Shown: positions 1 through 7,143 of the stretch, in pieces
Layout of the letters: each line of letters opens with the position of its first letter
How positions within the stretch are numbered: position 1 is the stretch's first letter
Source of the DNA: Opitutaceae bacterium
Lineage (GTDB): Bacteria > Verrucomicrobiota > Verrucomicrobiia > Opitutales > Opitutaceae
Length of the DNA stretch: 64,000 nt
Reading direction: 5' to 3'
Assembly (NCBI GenBank): GCA_028280945.1
Contig: JANQKV010000014.1
Coordinates: 62,001-126,000, forward strand
The notes under the pieces: model-generated
Database searches by the model: none
Told to the model about the DNA's origin: nothing
The model's input: the letters and a program-made list of their open reading frames with translations, nothing else
Position numbers and translations under genes: made by a program

Positions 1-162
1 GTGGGGGTGTTTCAGGCTCTCGCAATACGCCTGTTCCTCTTCCGTGAAAACCCGATTACGAAACCGCTCCCCTTGCCGCTCCAACACCCCGCGCACGCGA
101 TCCACTTCAATCACGTCGCAACCCAATCCAAGCAAAATGCCACCAGGGGGAAGTTCTATCAT
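1..162 (-). CDS. acpS: Holo-[acyl-carrier-protein] synthase, N-terminal part (cut by window edge)
   Basis: Only the first 54 codons are in the window; the gene continues beyond position 1. AcpS transfers the 4'-phosphopantetheine arm of coenzyme A to a serine of acyl carrier protein in the cytoplasm. The fragment shows the family's N-terminal signature: GLGCDVIEVDRV near residues 12-23, containing the metal-binding Asp, then RVFTEEEQAYC around residues 37-47, the conserved helix with the catalytic Glu. The ATG at 160-162 precedes the family signature by about 11 residues. It lies 74 bp downstream of pdxJ on the same strand, the same pdxJ-acpS order as in enterobacteria, which supports the call. 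The C-terminal half cannot be judged. Confidence 0.9.
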   Translation of the reverse strand, partial: MIELPPGGILLGLGCDVIEVDRVRGVLERQGERFRNRVFTEEEQAYCESLKHPH

Positions 163-236
163 GCCAACCTAGCGAGTAGCGCCCGGAACCATCCGAGTAG
201 AGCTAAAAACGAGCCCCGGCGAAGGACCGCGGCAGC

Positions 237-986
237 TCAACCAGAGGCATTCAACAACCGGCGCATCTCGCTCACCGCCTCTTCGATCCCGTGGAAAACC
301 GCCCGGCTGATGATGCTGTGACCGATGTTGCACTCGTGCAGGTGCGGCAAGGTGCGGATCTCGAACACATTCTCGTAGTTGATCCCGTGGCCGGCATTTA
401 CCACGAGGCCCGCCGCATGCGCCTGTTCGGCGCCGCGCACCAACCGTACAAACTCCTTCGCCCGGTGGTCGGTGTAATACGCATTGGCCCATGACCCGGT
501 GTGCAGCTCGACCCAGGGCGCTCCCAGCTCCGCCGCCATCGCAACCTGCGGTTCATCCGGATCGATGAACAGGCTGACCTTGACCCCGATCTCACCCATC
601 GCGTCGACAATCCGGGCGACGCGCTCGCGCTGTCCGACCACATCGAGCCCCCCCTCGGTGGTCACCTCTTCACGGTTTTCCGGCACGAGGCAGACCGAGT
701 TCGGCCGAATCTCCTGCGCAAAGGCGGTCATCTCCTCCGTGCAGGCCATCTCCAGATTGAGCCGCGTGCCCTCCGCCTCCCGGAGGCGGCGCACGTCGCG
801 ATCGATGATGTGGCGACGATCCTCCCGCAGGTGAACGGTGATGCCATCGGCGCCGGCCGACTCGGCGAGCCGGGCAAGGGCGACGGGATCCGGCTCCACG
901 GCGGGTTCAGCGCCGGAAACCACCTGGCGGTAGCGGGCCTGGCGAATCGTCGCGCAGTGGTCGATGTTGAGACCAAGCAATATCAT
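237..986 (-). CDS. pdxJ: Pyridoxine 5'-phosphate synthase
   Basis: PdxJ condenses 1-deoxyxylulose 5-phosphate with 3-amino-2-oxopropyl phosphate to give pyridoxine 5'-phosphate, the last ring-forming step of the DXP-dependent vitamin B6 pathway. The 249-residue protein has the normal length and the opening LLGLNIDHCATIRQAR, the internal HLREDRRHI segment and the C-terminal AGHGINYENV phosphate-binding segment typical of this TIM-barrel family. The ATG at 984-986 puts the signature immediately at the N-terminus. It is co-directional with acpS downstream and divergent from the gene starting at 1115. Nothing unusual is seen. Confidence 0.97.
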   Translation of the reverse strand: MILLGLNIDHCATIRQARYRQVVSGAEPAVEPDPVALARLAESAGADGITVHLREDRRHIIDRDVRRLREAEGTRLNLEMACTEEMTAFAQEIRPNSVCLVPENREEVTTEGGLDVVGQRERVARIVDAMGEIGVKVSLFIDPDEPQVAMAAELGAPWVELHTGSWANAYYTDHRAKEFVRLVRGAEQAHAAGLVVNAGHGINYENVFEIRTLPHLHECNIGHSIISRAVFHGIEEAVSEMRRLLNASG

Positions 987-1019
987 GGAAGCATGAGAAA
1001 AATTGAATTTGAGGACTCA

Positions 1020-1090
1020 GGAAATCAGGAAAACCACCAGAATCGGCTTCCCGGCGAATAAATACAACGGTTCCCGCTTTCCTGATATCC
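1020..1090. repeat. Inverted repeat in the pdxJ / membrane-protein divergent gap
   Basis: GGAAATCAGGAAA (1020-1032) and TTTCCTGATATCC (1078-1090) form a 13-bp inverted repeat with one mismatch, separated by 45 bp. It lies between the divergent starts at 986 and 1115, so it could be an operator pair or a decayed palindromic intergenic element. No T-tract follows either arm, so it does not look like a terminator. Confidence 0.4.
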
Positions 1091-1114
1091 AGATTAACGC
1101 CTTCATTTCGACCC

Positions 1115-1819
1115 ATGCCGCCTCCCGCCAAACGTGAGAACCTGCTCGTCAACCTGATTTTTAACATCGCGATACCATCGCTGATCCTGGCGAAGGCCAG
1201 CACCCCCGAATTGCTCGGACCGGTATGGGGCCTGATCATCGCCCTGTGTTTCCCGGTGAGCTACGGCATCTGGGATTTCGTGCAGCGGCGGCAAGCCAAC
1301 TTCATCTCGATCATCGGATTCGCGAGTGTGCTGCTGACCGGGGGGCTGGGCCTGATGCAGGTCGACAACTTCTGGTTCGCGGTCAAAGAAGCGGCTGTCC
1401 CGGCCATCATCGGCACCGCGGTCTGGATTTCCATGTATACGTCGCGCCCGCTGGTCCGGCAGTTCCTGTTCAATGAGCAGGCCTTTGACACGACCAAAAT
1501 AAATGCCGCGCTGGCGGAACGGGACAACCTGGCCGCCTTCGATCGTCTGCTGCGATCCTCGACCTATTGGCTGGTCGGGTCCTTTACCCTGAGCGCAGTG
1601 CTCAACTTCGTCTTGGCCCGTTGGCTTCTGCAAAGCCCGACGGGAACACCGGAATTTAATGCGGAGTTGGGCAAAATGAATGCCCTGAGCTGGCCGGTCA
1701 TCGTTATCCCCAGCATGGTCATCATGATCTTCGCGCTGTGGCGATTGATCGGTGGAATCAAACGTCTCTCGGGCTTGAGCTTCGAAGAGATGGTGCACGC
1801 GAAGGCCGAGAAAAAGTGA
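1115..1819 (+). CDS. VC0807-like integral membrane protein
   Basis: This 234-residue protein has several hydrophobic segments (about residues 10-27, 33-52, 65-85, 95-112, 147-170 and 190-212) and a short charged cytoplasmic tail ending in EKK. The opening NLIFNIAIPSLIL, the PVWGLIIALCFPVSYGIWDF segment and a second-half STYWLVGSFTLSAVLNFVLA segment match what I recall of the VC0807 family, membrane proteins of unknown function distantly like septation protein A. The ATG at 1115 is followed directly by coding-like sequence. It is transcribed away from pdxJ and shares no obvious operon with its neighbours. No substrate can be inferred; the family assignment is from memory of the pattern. Confidence 0.7.
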   Translation: MPPPAKRENLLVNLIFNIAIPSLILAKASTPELLGPVWGLIIALCFPVSYGIWDFVQRRQANFISIIGFASVLLTGGLGLMQVDNFWFAVKEAAVPAIIGTAVWISMYTSRPLVRQFLFNEQAFDTTKINAALAERDNLAAFDRLLRSSTYWLVGSFTLSAVLNFVLARWLLQSPTGTPEFNAELGKMNALSWPVIVIPSMVIMIFALWRLIGGIKRLSGLSFEEMVHAKAEKK

Positions 1820-1973
1820 ACCGCGGCGAAATCCTCGGTTGATTCACGGTCGCTCGGCTACCGGCTTTCCGCCGGCAACCGATCGGTTTGCTACGTAGTT
1901 TTTCAGGGAATTCGGGATTGGTCCCGTTCGCATTTTTTTTACGAATGGACTAAACAAGGTAAGAACTCGCTAC

Positions 1974-3485
1974 ATGTCGTCCGAGAAACCCATCTTCATT
2001 TCCTACGCCCCGGAGGACGCTGGCGCCGCCCAAAGGGTGGCGGCCGCGCTGCGGGAGTCGGGTATCGAAGCCAGGGTCGAAGACACTCCGGGCATCAACT
2101 TGCGGGCGGAGATCGAACAAAGCGCCCTCTTCCTGCCCCTGATGTCACGCCACGCTGAGCAAAGGGCACAGGGGAACTTTCGCAACGAGTGGGAAATTGC
2201 GGCCAACCACATGGATTCCCTGCCGCGAGGCGTGCCTTTCCTGCTGCCCATCATACTCGACGACACCGAGGAATACGGCATGGAGACCCCCCCGGCCTTC
2301 GCCGGAGTGCACTGGATCAAACAGCCGGACGGTGAAACGACTCCGGAGTTGATTGAGGAAGTCGTGCGGTTGCTCACCATTCCCCGCGGCCCCGTCTACT
2401 TCCCCCCCATTCCTCCCGGACTGTCCCGCCCCCCATTCTCCACCAAAAAAAAGGGACTCGCGGCCATGGCCACCCCGAACAAACCGAAGTGGCTCTTCCC
2501 CGCCGTGGGTGGTGTCACTTTGCTGATTTTTATTGTCGCGGGTATCCTGCTCTTCGGCAGTTCCAACGAGCCGGAGCCCGCTGAACCCGCCGCCCTGGCC
2601 TCCGAGCAATCCGCAGAGACTCCGATCGAGCCGCCTCCGCCCGAACCAGAGCCCGAGCCTGAACCCCTGACAGACGAACAATTGTTGGCGGCATTTGAGG
2701 AAGCCCGCCAGGCGCATGATTACGCGCAAGCCGCAGAATTGTTGCGGGAGTATCTGGATCGTCAGTCGGAAGTGGATCCAGCTTGGCGATTCGAACTGGC
2801 ATGGGTGGAGTTCGCCCGGGACCTGCAACCGGAAAAATACCTCGCAGAGCTCAACCAGCTTCTCTCCCCCGATCCTGCGACCGGTGAAGTCCAGCTCACC
2901 CCTCTCGCCTACGGCATGCGCCGCGACTTTGCGAACCAGCGCCGTGCGATTCGAGCGGGTGGCGGAGTCCTTCGCGTTTCCTTCGATGCCGATGAATCGA
3001 AGCAAGTGATTGCGCTCACCGAGTCCTACATGGACCAAGGCAATTGGACCTTGGCCCGCCATTACGGAAATCAGGCCCGCAACGCATTGACCGACGTCCT
3101 GAGCCCCGCCGAGGTTGGACCGCTGGTGCACGGCCACTTCGAAGCATTTTTGCTGATGACCCGGCGGGAGCCGGCCGCAATCGCCACTCTTGACCAGCTG
3201 CTCAACGATTTCGCGGAGGAACGACAGAAAACCCTGCTCCTGCTGATCCGCGCCCTCATCGACCAAGGAGAAAAAGATCGGGCGCTCGATCTCATCTACC
3301 AAGCGCTTACCGAACCCAGTTTGCTCGATCCCGCGACGGTGTTGTTCGCACCGCCCTTTGATCAATTGCACGACCATCCCGCCTTTCGCGCCGCGCTGGG
3401 CCCGGTGGTGGGGATCGAAAAACTCGAGTCCGCGAGGGCGTGGTTGGCCGAACAGAAAAACCGTCCGGGCACACCGATCTACTGA
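1974..3485 (+). CDS. TIR-like domain protein with one membrane span and C-terminal helical repeats
   Basis: The 503-residue protein starts with a TIR-like fold: FISYAPEDAGAAQRVAAAL (8-26), a shortened region around 36-46, then ALFLPLMS (51-58) and FRNEWEIAA (69-77), whose Glu72 sits where bacterial TIR NADases keep their catalytic Glu. Residues 173-195 form a single transmembrane helix, 198-231 a Pro/Glu-rich linker, and 233-503 a helical region with TPR-like AQAAELL segments. The usual loop with GGDAWD-type residues after the second strand is missing, so catalysis is doubtful. Such TIR-membrane fusions are common in Opitutaceae and may be signalling proteins; no partner immune gene is adjacent. 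Its 3' end overlaps the convergent sulfurtransferase gene by 7 bp. Confidence 0.75.
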   Translation: MSSEKPIFISYAPEDAGAAQRVAAALRESGIEARVEDTPGINLRAEIEQSALFLPLMSRHAEQRAQGNFRNEWEIAANHMDSLPRGVPFLLPIILDDTEEYGMETPPAFAGVHWIKQPDGETTPELIEEVVRLLTIPRGPVYFPPIPPGLSRPPFSTKKKGLAAMATPNKPKWLFPAVGGVTLLIFIVAGILLFGSSNEPEPAEPAALASEQSAETPIEPPPPEPEPEPEPLTDEQLLAAFEEARQAHDYAQAAELLREYLDRQSEVDPAWRFELAWVEFARDLQPEKYLAELNQLLSPDPATGEVQLTPLAYGMRRDFANQRRAIRAGGGVLRVSFDADESKQVIALTESYMDQGNWTLARHYGNQARNALTDVLSPAEVGPLVHGHFEAFLLMTRREPAAIATLDQLLNDFAEERQKTLLLLIRALIDQGEKDRALDLIYQALTEPSLLDPATVLFAPPFDQLHDHPAFRAALGPVVGIEKLESARAWLAEQKNRPGTPIY

Positions 3486-4318
3486 CCGCGAGTCACGACG
3501 GGCCGGCTGGGATCCGCCGACCACTCACTCCACGATCCCGGATAAAGCCGGGAACCCGCCAGACCGGCCTGTTCCATGGAAAGGATGTTCACGCAGGCGG
3601 TGATGCCTGAACCACATTGGTGGATCACCTGATCGGCCGAAAAATCAGCCAGGGCCTCCCGCCATAATTCCGCCAACTCCGGCGGTGATCTGAAGGTCTT
3701 GTCCGCATTCAGACTCTTCTGAAATGGCCAATTGATCGCTCCCGGAATGTGTCCCGCCACTTTGTCGAGCGGTTCGACTTCGCCCCGGTAACGCTCAGGC
3801 GCACGGGCATCGACAATCAGGCCCGGCCCGCCCTCAACGATCTCTTCAACCACGCCTGTCGTCGCAACAAGATCGGGTCGAGCCCGAATGGAGATCGATC
3901 CTGCAACCGCATCGGGTGGCCGCGTTGAGACCGGGCGTCCTTCACTGGTCCATTTTGACCATCCTCCGTCCAGCACCGCCGCACCTTCATGACCAATCCA
4001 TCGACACAACCACCAAAAACGTGCGGCGTATTGGCCTCCAACATCGTCATAAGCGACGAGTCGACTGCCGGCATCGACACCACAGTTCGCCAAAAAAGTG
4101 GCAAAGCGATCAGGGTCCGGCAACGGATGACGGCCATTGGTGCCGGTCTTGCTCCCGGACAAATCGAAATCGACTCCGGCAAAAAACGCCCCCGGCAAGT
4201 GACCTTGATCATAAATTTCCCGCCCCCGCGCCGGGTTCATCAAGTCGTGCCTGCAATCAAAAACGAGCCAAGACGGGTCATCGACATGCCCGGCGAGTTC
4301 ATCCGTGGAAACCAACAT
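3479..4318 (-). CDS. sseA: 3-mercaptopyruvate/thiosulfate-type sulfurtransferase
   Basis: A tandem-rhodanese protein of 279 residues. The N-terminal, inactive domain carries YDDVGGQYAARFWWL (about 90-104), and the C-terminal domain has the active loop CGSGITAC with the persulfide-forming Cys at about 235. CGSG(I/V)T is the loop of 3-mercaptopyruvate sulfurtransferases rather than the CRKGVT of thiosulfate sulfurtransferases, so mercaptopyruvate is the more likely donor. It acts in cytoplasmic sulfur transfer and cyanide detoxification. The ATG at 4316-4318 gives the usual family length. It converges on the TIR-like gene and follows the SDR gene by 54 bp, but function does not obviously link them. 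Confidence 0.9.
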   Translation of the reverse strand: MLVSTDELAGHVDDPSWLVFDCRHDLMNPARGREIYDQGHLPGAFFAGVDFDLSGSKTGTNGRHPLPDPDRFATFLANCGVDAGSRLVAYDDVGGQYAARFWWLCRWIGHEGAAVLDGGWSKWTSEGRPVSTRPPDAVAGSISIRARPDLVATTGVVEEIVEGGPGLIVDARAPERYRGEVEPLDKVAGHIPGAINWPFQKSLNADKTFRSPPELAELWREALADFSADQVIHQCGSGITACVNILSMEQAGLAGSRLYPGSWSEWSADPSRPVVTRGQ

Positions 4319-4372
4319 GGCAAGGACCGTAGCACGCTCCTCAGCCGTCGCGATTCAATTCAGGAAGTTGCT

Positions 4373-5119
4373 TCAGTAAACCGACCGGCCGCCGGTCAGG
4401 TCATAGGTGAATCCCGTGGTGAAGCTGTTTTCCGCCGAAACCACAAACATCGCCAAGGCCGCGAACTCCTCCACCGTGCCCGTGCGCTGCATCGGGATTT
4501 TTGCCGTCATGTAATCCACCTGTTTTTGGGGCAGCGCCGCAACAATTTCGGTCCGCACCACCGCCGGCGCGATGGCGTTCACCGTGATGCCGGTCGTCGC
4601 GTATTCCTTGCCCTGCACCTTGGTCAGGCCGATGACAGCGGCCTTGGAGGCTGAGTAGGCGGCCATGCCCGCATTGCCCTCCTTGCCCGCAACCGAGGCG
4701 ACATTGAGGACACGTCCGTAACCGGCTCCCAGCATGTGGGGCGCAACGGCTTTGAACGTATTAAAACACCCCTTCACATTGACCGCCATCACCCGGTCGA
4801 AATCGGCGGAATCCACTTCGTGTGAATTGATGCCGGTCTGCCCGGTGATGCCCGCCGAATTGATCAGGATGTCAACGTGACCAAATTTTTGAACGACAAC
4901 ATCAACCGCGCGGTTCACATCATCTGTATTTGTTACGTCGATACACTCGCCGATCGCCGCGCCGCCGAACTCGGTCATCGCTTTTTCGAGGACCTCGGGC
5001 CGGGCGTCGAACAAGGCCAGCTTCACCCCGTGGGCGGCCAGGCGTCGGGCAGTGGCCAGGCCCAGGCCCGCTGCTCCACCTGTGATGACGGCGACTCGAT
5101 CTGACCATTCGTTTTCCAT
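4373..5119 (-). CDS. Short-chain dehydrogenase/reductase (possibly 2-keto-3-deoxy-L-fuconate dehydrogenase type)
   Basis: Classical SDR of 248 residues: cofactor motif TGGAAGLG (13-20), NSAG near 87-90, and the catalytic Ser142, Tyr155 and Lys159 (YSASK). I chose the ATG at 5117-5119 because it is preceded by AGGAGATATC, a good ribosome binding site, and because an upstream start would run into the FAH-family gene. Only 8 bp separate the two genes, so they are probably co-translated. SDR plus FAH-hydrolase pairs are known in non-phosphorylated L-fucose/L-rhamnose breakdown, where the SDR oxidises 2-keto-3-deoxy acids. The exact substrate is inference; plain SDR activity is secure. Confidence 0.88.
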   Translation of the reverse strand: MENEWSDRVAVITGGAAGLGLATARRLAAHGVKLALFDARPEVLEKAMTEFGGAAIGECIDVTNTDDVNRAVDVVVQKFGHVDILINSAGITGQTGINSHEVDSADFDRVMAVNVKGCFNTFKAVAPHMLGAGYGRVLNVASVAGKEGNAGMAAYSASKAAVIGLTKVQGKEYATTGITVNAIAPAVVRTEIVAALPQKQVDYMTAKIPMQRTGTVEEFAALAMFVVSAENSFTTGFTYDLTGGRSVY

Positions 5120-5127
5120 GATATCTC

Positions 5128-5985
5128 CTACCTGGCAGCTTGGGCGACTTGGCGCTGGCACCCCAGGCCGTCGATACCGAGATCCACCACGTCACCCGGC
5201 TGCAAATAAACGGGTGTCGGTTTAATGCCCATGCCTACCCCGGGCGGCGTGCCTGTGCTGATGATGTCACCCGGCAGCAGGGTCATAAACTGGCTGATGT
5301 AACTCACCAAAGTCGCCACGCCAAAAATCATCTGGCCGGTGTGCCCGTCCTGCATGCGGCGGCCATTGACCTCGAGCCAGAGTTTCAGGTCGGCCGGGTC
5401 AGGAATCTCGTCGGCGGTGGTCAGGAATGGCCCGACCGGAGCAAAGGAATCGTAGCCCTTGCCCTTCAGCCATTGGCCACCTCGTTCCAGTTGCCAGGCA
5501 CGCTCACTGTAGTCGTTCATGACCGCGTATCCCGCCACATGAAGCATCGCGTCAGCTTCGGTCACATTTTTCGCCTGCCGGCCGACGATGATGGCCAACT
5601 CAACCTCCCAGTCCGTCTTTTCCGAACCGGAGGGAATCTCCACCGGATCGTAAGGGCCGCAGAATGAGCTGACGGACTTGGAAAACAAAATGGGTTCATC
5701 CGGGATGGGCATGCCGGACTCCTCGGCGTGGTCCCGATAATTGAGACCGGCACAAATAATCTTGCTGGGACGGCAGATACAGGGCGCCCAACGCACGTCA
5801 TCGGACACCGGAGGAGCCTCCGCCGCATTTTGCCCGGCCCAAGTCTTCAGGCGCTCGAGGCCGTCGCTGCCAAAAAAAGCCTCGTCGTAGTCTTCGCCAA
5901 AAGCAGACGCATCAATACGACGGGCATTATCAATCCAAAGGCCGGGTTTCTCATCACCGGGTTCACCAAAACGAATCAGTTTCAT
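5128..5985 (-). CDS. Fumarylacetoacetate-hydrolase-family protein (possible 2,4-diketo-3-deoxy-acid hydrolase)
   Basis: 285 residues with the FAH fold: a variable N-terminal domain, then CAGLNYRDHAEE (about 78-89), the metal ligands in DWEVELA (Glu127, Glu129) followed by the NDYSERAWQ loop with the third acidic ligand, and STGTPPGVGMG near the C-terminus. These enzymes cleave C-C bonds of 1,3-diketo acids with Mg2+. The start MKLIRFG at 5983-5985 was preferred because family members begin this way; no strong ribosome binding site precedes it. It is followed 8 bp later by the SDR gene, a pairing seen in L-fuconate/L-rhamnonate routes. Other FAH roles, such as homoprotocatechuate degradation or oxaloacetate decarboxylation, cannot be excluded. 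Confidence 0.88.
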   Translation of the reverse strand: MKLIRFGEPGDEKPGLWIDNARRIDASAFGEDYDEAFFGSDGLERLKTWAGQNAAEAPPVSDDVRWAPCICRPSKIICAGLNYRDHAEESGMPIPDEPILFSKSVSSFCGPYDPVEIPSGSEKTDWEVELAIIVGRQAKNVTEADAMLHVAGYAVMNDYSERAWQLERGGQWLKGKGYDSFAPVGPFLTTADEIPDPADLKLWLEVNGRRMQDGHTGQMIFGVATLVSYISQFMTLLPGDIISTGTPPGVGMGIKPTPVYLQPGDVVDLGIDGLGCQRQVAQAAR

Positions 5986-6029
5986 AGGGTTGGGTAGAGT
6001 GGGCTGAAGCGGTCCATCAACCACATCGC

Positions 6030-6056
6030 AGCGTCGTTAAGGCCGTCATCGACGCT
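6030..6056. other. Hairpin in the gap between the glycosyltransferase and FAH-family genes
   Basis: AGCGTCG (6030-6036) and CGACGCT (6050-6056) form a perfect 7-bp stem with a 13-base loop in the 123-bp gap. No T-tract follows on either strand, so intrinsic termination is unlikely. It could be an RNA processing or operator site, or chance. Confidence 0.3.
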
Positions 6057-6108
6057 ACGGGAATACCAGCCTTAAACGAATCCCGGAGACAATAATGCGA
6101 CTGAAAAT

Positions 6109-6843
6109 TCATTCCCGCCGACCGTCATACCAAAGGAAACAAGCCTCCTTGGTGCGCATGGTGCGCAGAGGAGCAAACATCGCCCGGACCAGAAACCCAA
6201 GGCTTTCGCCAAAGCCGTAAAGCCGCGCCTTCCGCCCCGATGTCAGCAGGGGCACACCCCGCAGCACTCGAACGCGACGTCGCGGTTTTTGCCGCCGTCC
6301 CCACCGCTGGAGTCGCCGGGAGAGATCGAGCTCTTCCCCGGCAAAAAAGTCCGGAGAAAAGCCGCCGATCTCCCCAAAGGCCCGGGCGTCCACGGCAATG
6401 AACGACCCCGCCATGTGCGACCAGCACACGCTCCACAGCTTCCACAGTGAGGCCGCGAATCGAAAAAAAGGATCTACGTTCTCGAACTCCAAAGTTGTGC
6501 CAATGGCCACGGCATCACCCCGTTCGATCGCCTCCACCGTCGCGACAAAAAGCGCTTGCGACGGCCGTGAATCCGCATCCACGAACCAGAACCAATCACC
6601 GGTTGCCACCGATGCCCCCCGGTTTCTCGCCCGCGCAATCTGATTGATGGGTTCGGCCACTACCGTCGCCCCAAATTCGCGGGCGATGTCTGCCGTGCCG
6701 TCAGTGGAGTTATTGTCGCACACCACAAAGTCCACCAGCCAACCACGTTCCCGCATCACCTCTGCCGCCGCATCCATGTGACGCAGGTTTTCCCCCAGGA
6801 GCTTCGCCTCGTTGAACGCCGGCACGATCAAGGTCACCTTCAT
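6109..6843 (-). CDS. Family 2 glycosyltransferase
   Basis: A 244-residue GT-A glycosyltransferase. It opens with the GT2 signature VTLIVPAFNEAKLLGENL, has DNNSTDGTADIA (nucleotide-sugar binding) near 43-54, ARNRGA near 72, and FVDADSRP near 87-94 with the metal-binding DxD. The later HMAGSFIAVDARAFGEIGGF and EELDLSRRL segments hold the acceptor/base region. There is no membrane anchor, so it is probably a soluble or peripheral cytoplasmic enzyme acting on lipid- or protein-linked acceptors. The sugar and acceptor are unknown. The polytopic membrane protein upstream on the same strand may belong to the same glycan pathway, but 300 bp separate them. Confidence 0.88.
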   Translation of the reverse strand: MKVTLIVPAFNEAKLLGENLRHMDAAAEVMRERGWLVDFVVCDNNSTDGTADIAREFGATVVAEPINQIARARNRGASVATGDWFWFVDADSRPSQALFVATVEAIERGDAVAIGTTLEFENVDPFFRFAASLWKLWSVCWSHMAGSFIAVDARAFGEIGGFSPDFFAGEELDLSRRLQRWGRRQKPRRRVRVLRGVPLLTSGRKARLYGFGESLGFLVRAMFAPLRTMRTKEACFLWYDGRRE

Positions 6844-7143
6844 GATGAGAAAGGGCGGGATTGAGTTTATCCTGAATCAACCCAAGGGGCTCGAGGAATT
6901 CGACGGCGCAACCGGCCGTCGGCTCCATTTGGTTGCTGGGGAAAGTGGGAAAAGATGCCCGCTGCCCGGGACGATTTGTCCAGCCGGTCGGCCACCGGAG
7001 AATGCTCGGGGACGTAACTGATGAAAACGGCTGGGCGGGATGACGACACAGTGACTACGTAATCAAAGCCCGCCGCCATCGCAAGTGCCGGTGTCCACCC
7101 GCCGAGGCCACCCCAGGAGGGCGGCATTACGGCACCGTCGGTC
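6844..7143. other. 300-bp gap with an unassigned 86-codon minus-strand frame (6867-7127)
   Basis: The gap between the glycosyltransferase and the membrane-protein gene has one open frame on the minus strand, ATG at 7125-7127 to a stop at 6867-6869. Its product has a hydrophobic AGFDYVVTV segment and a basic tail but no family I recognise. It might be the end of a decayed gene, a small protein, or chance in GC-rich DNA. No terminator-like hairpin is obvious. Confidence 0.25.

Noticed and set aside
1820..1973. CCGGC/GCCGG hairpin before the TIR-like gene
   Set aside because: Only five base pairs and no T-tract; too short to call.
6867..7127. 86-codon open frame between the glycosyltransferase and the membrane-protein gene
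   Set aside because: No recognisable family, weak composition for a protein and no ribosome binding site; kept only as a gap note.
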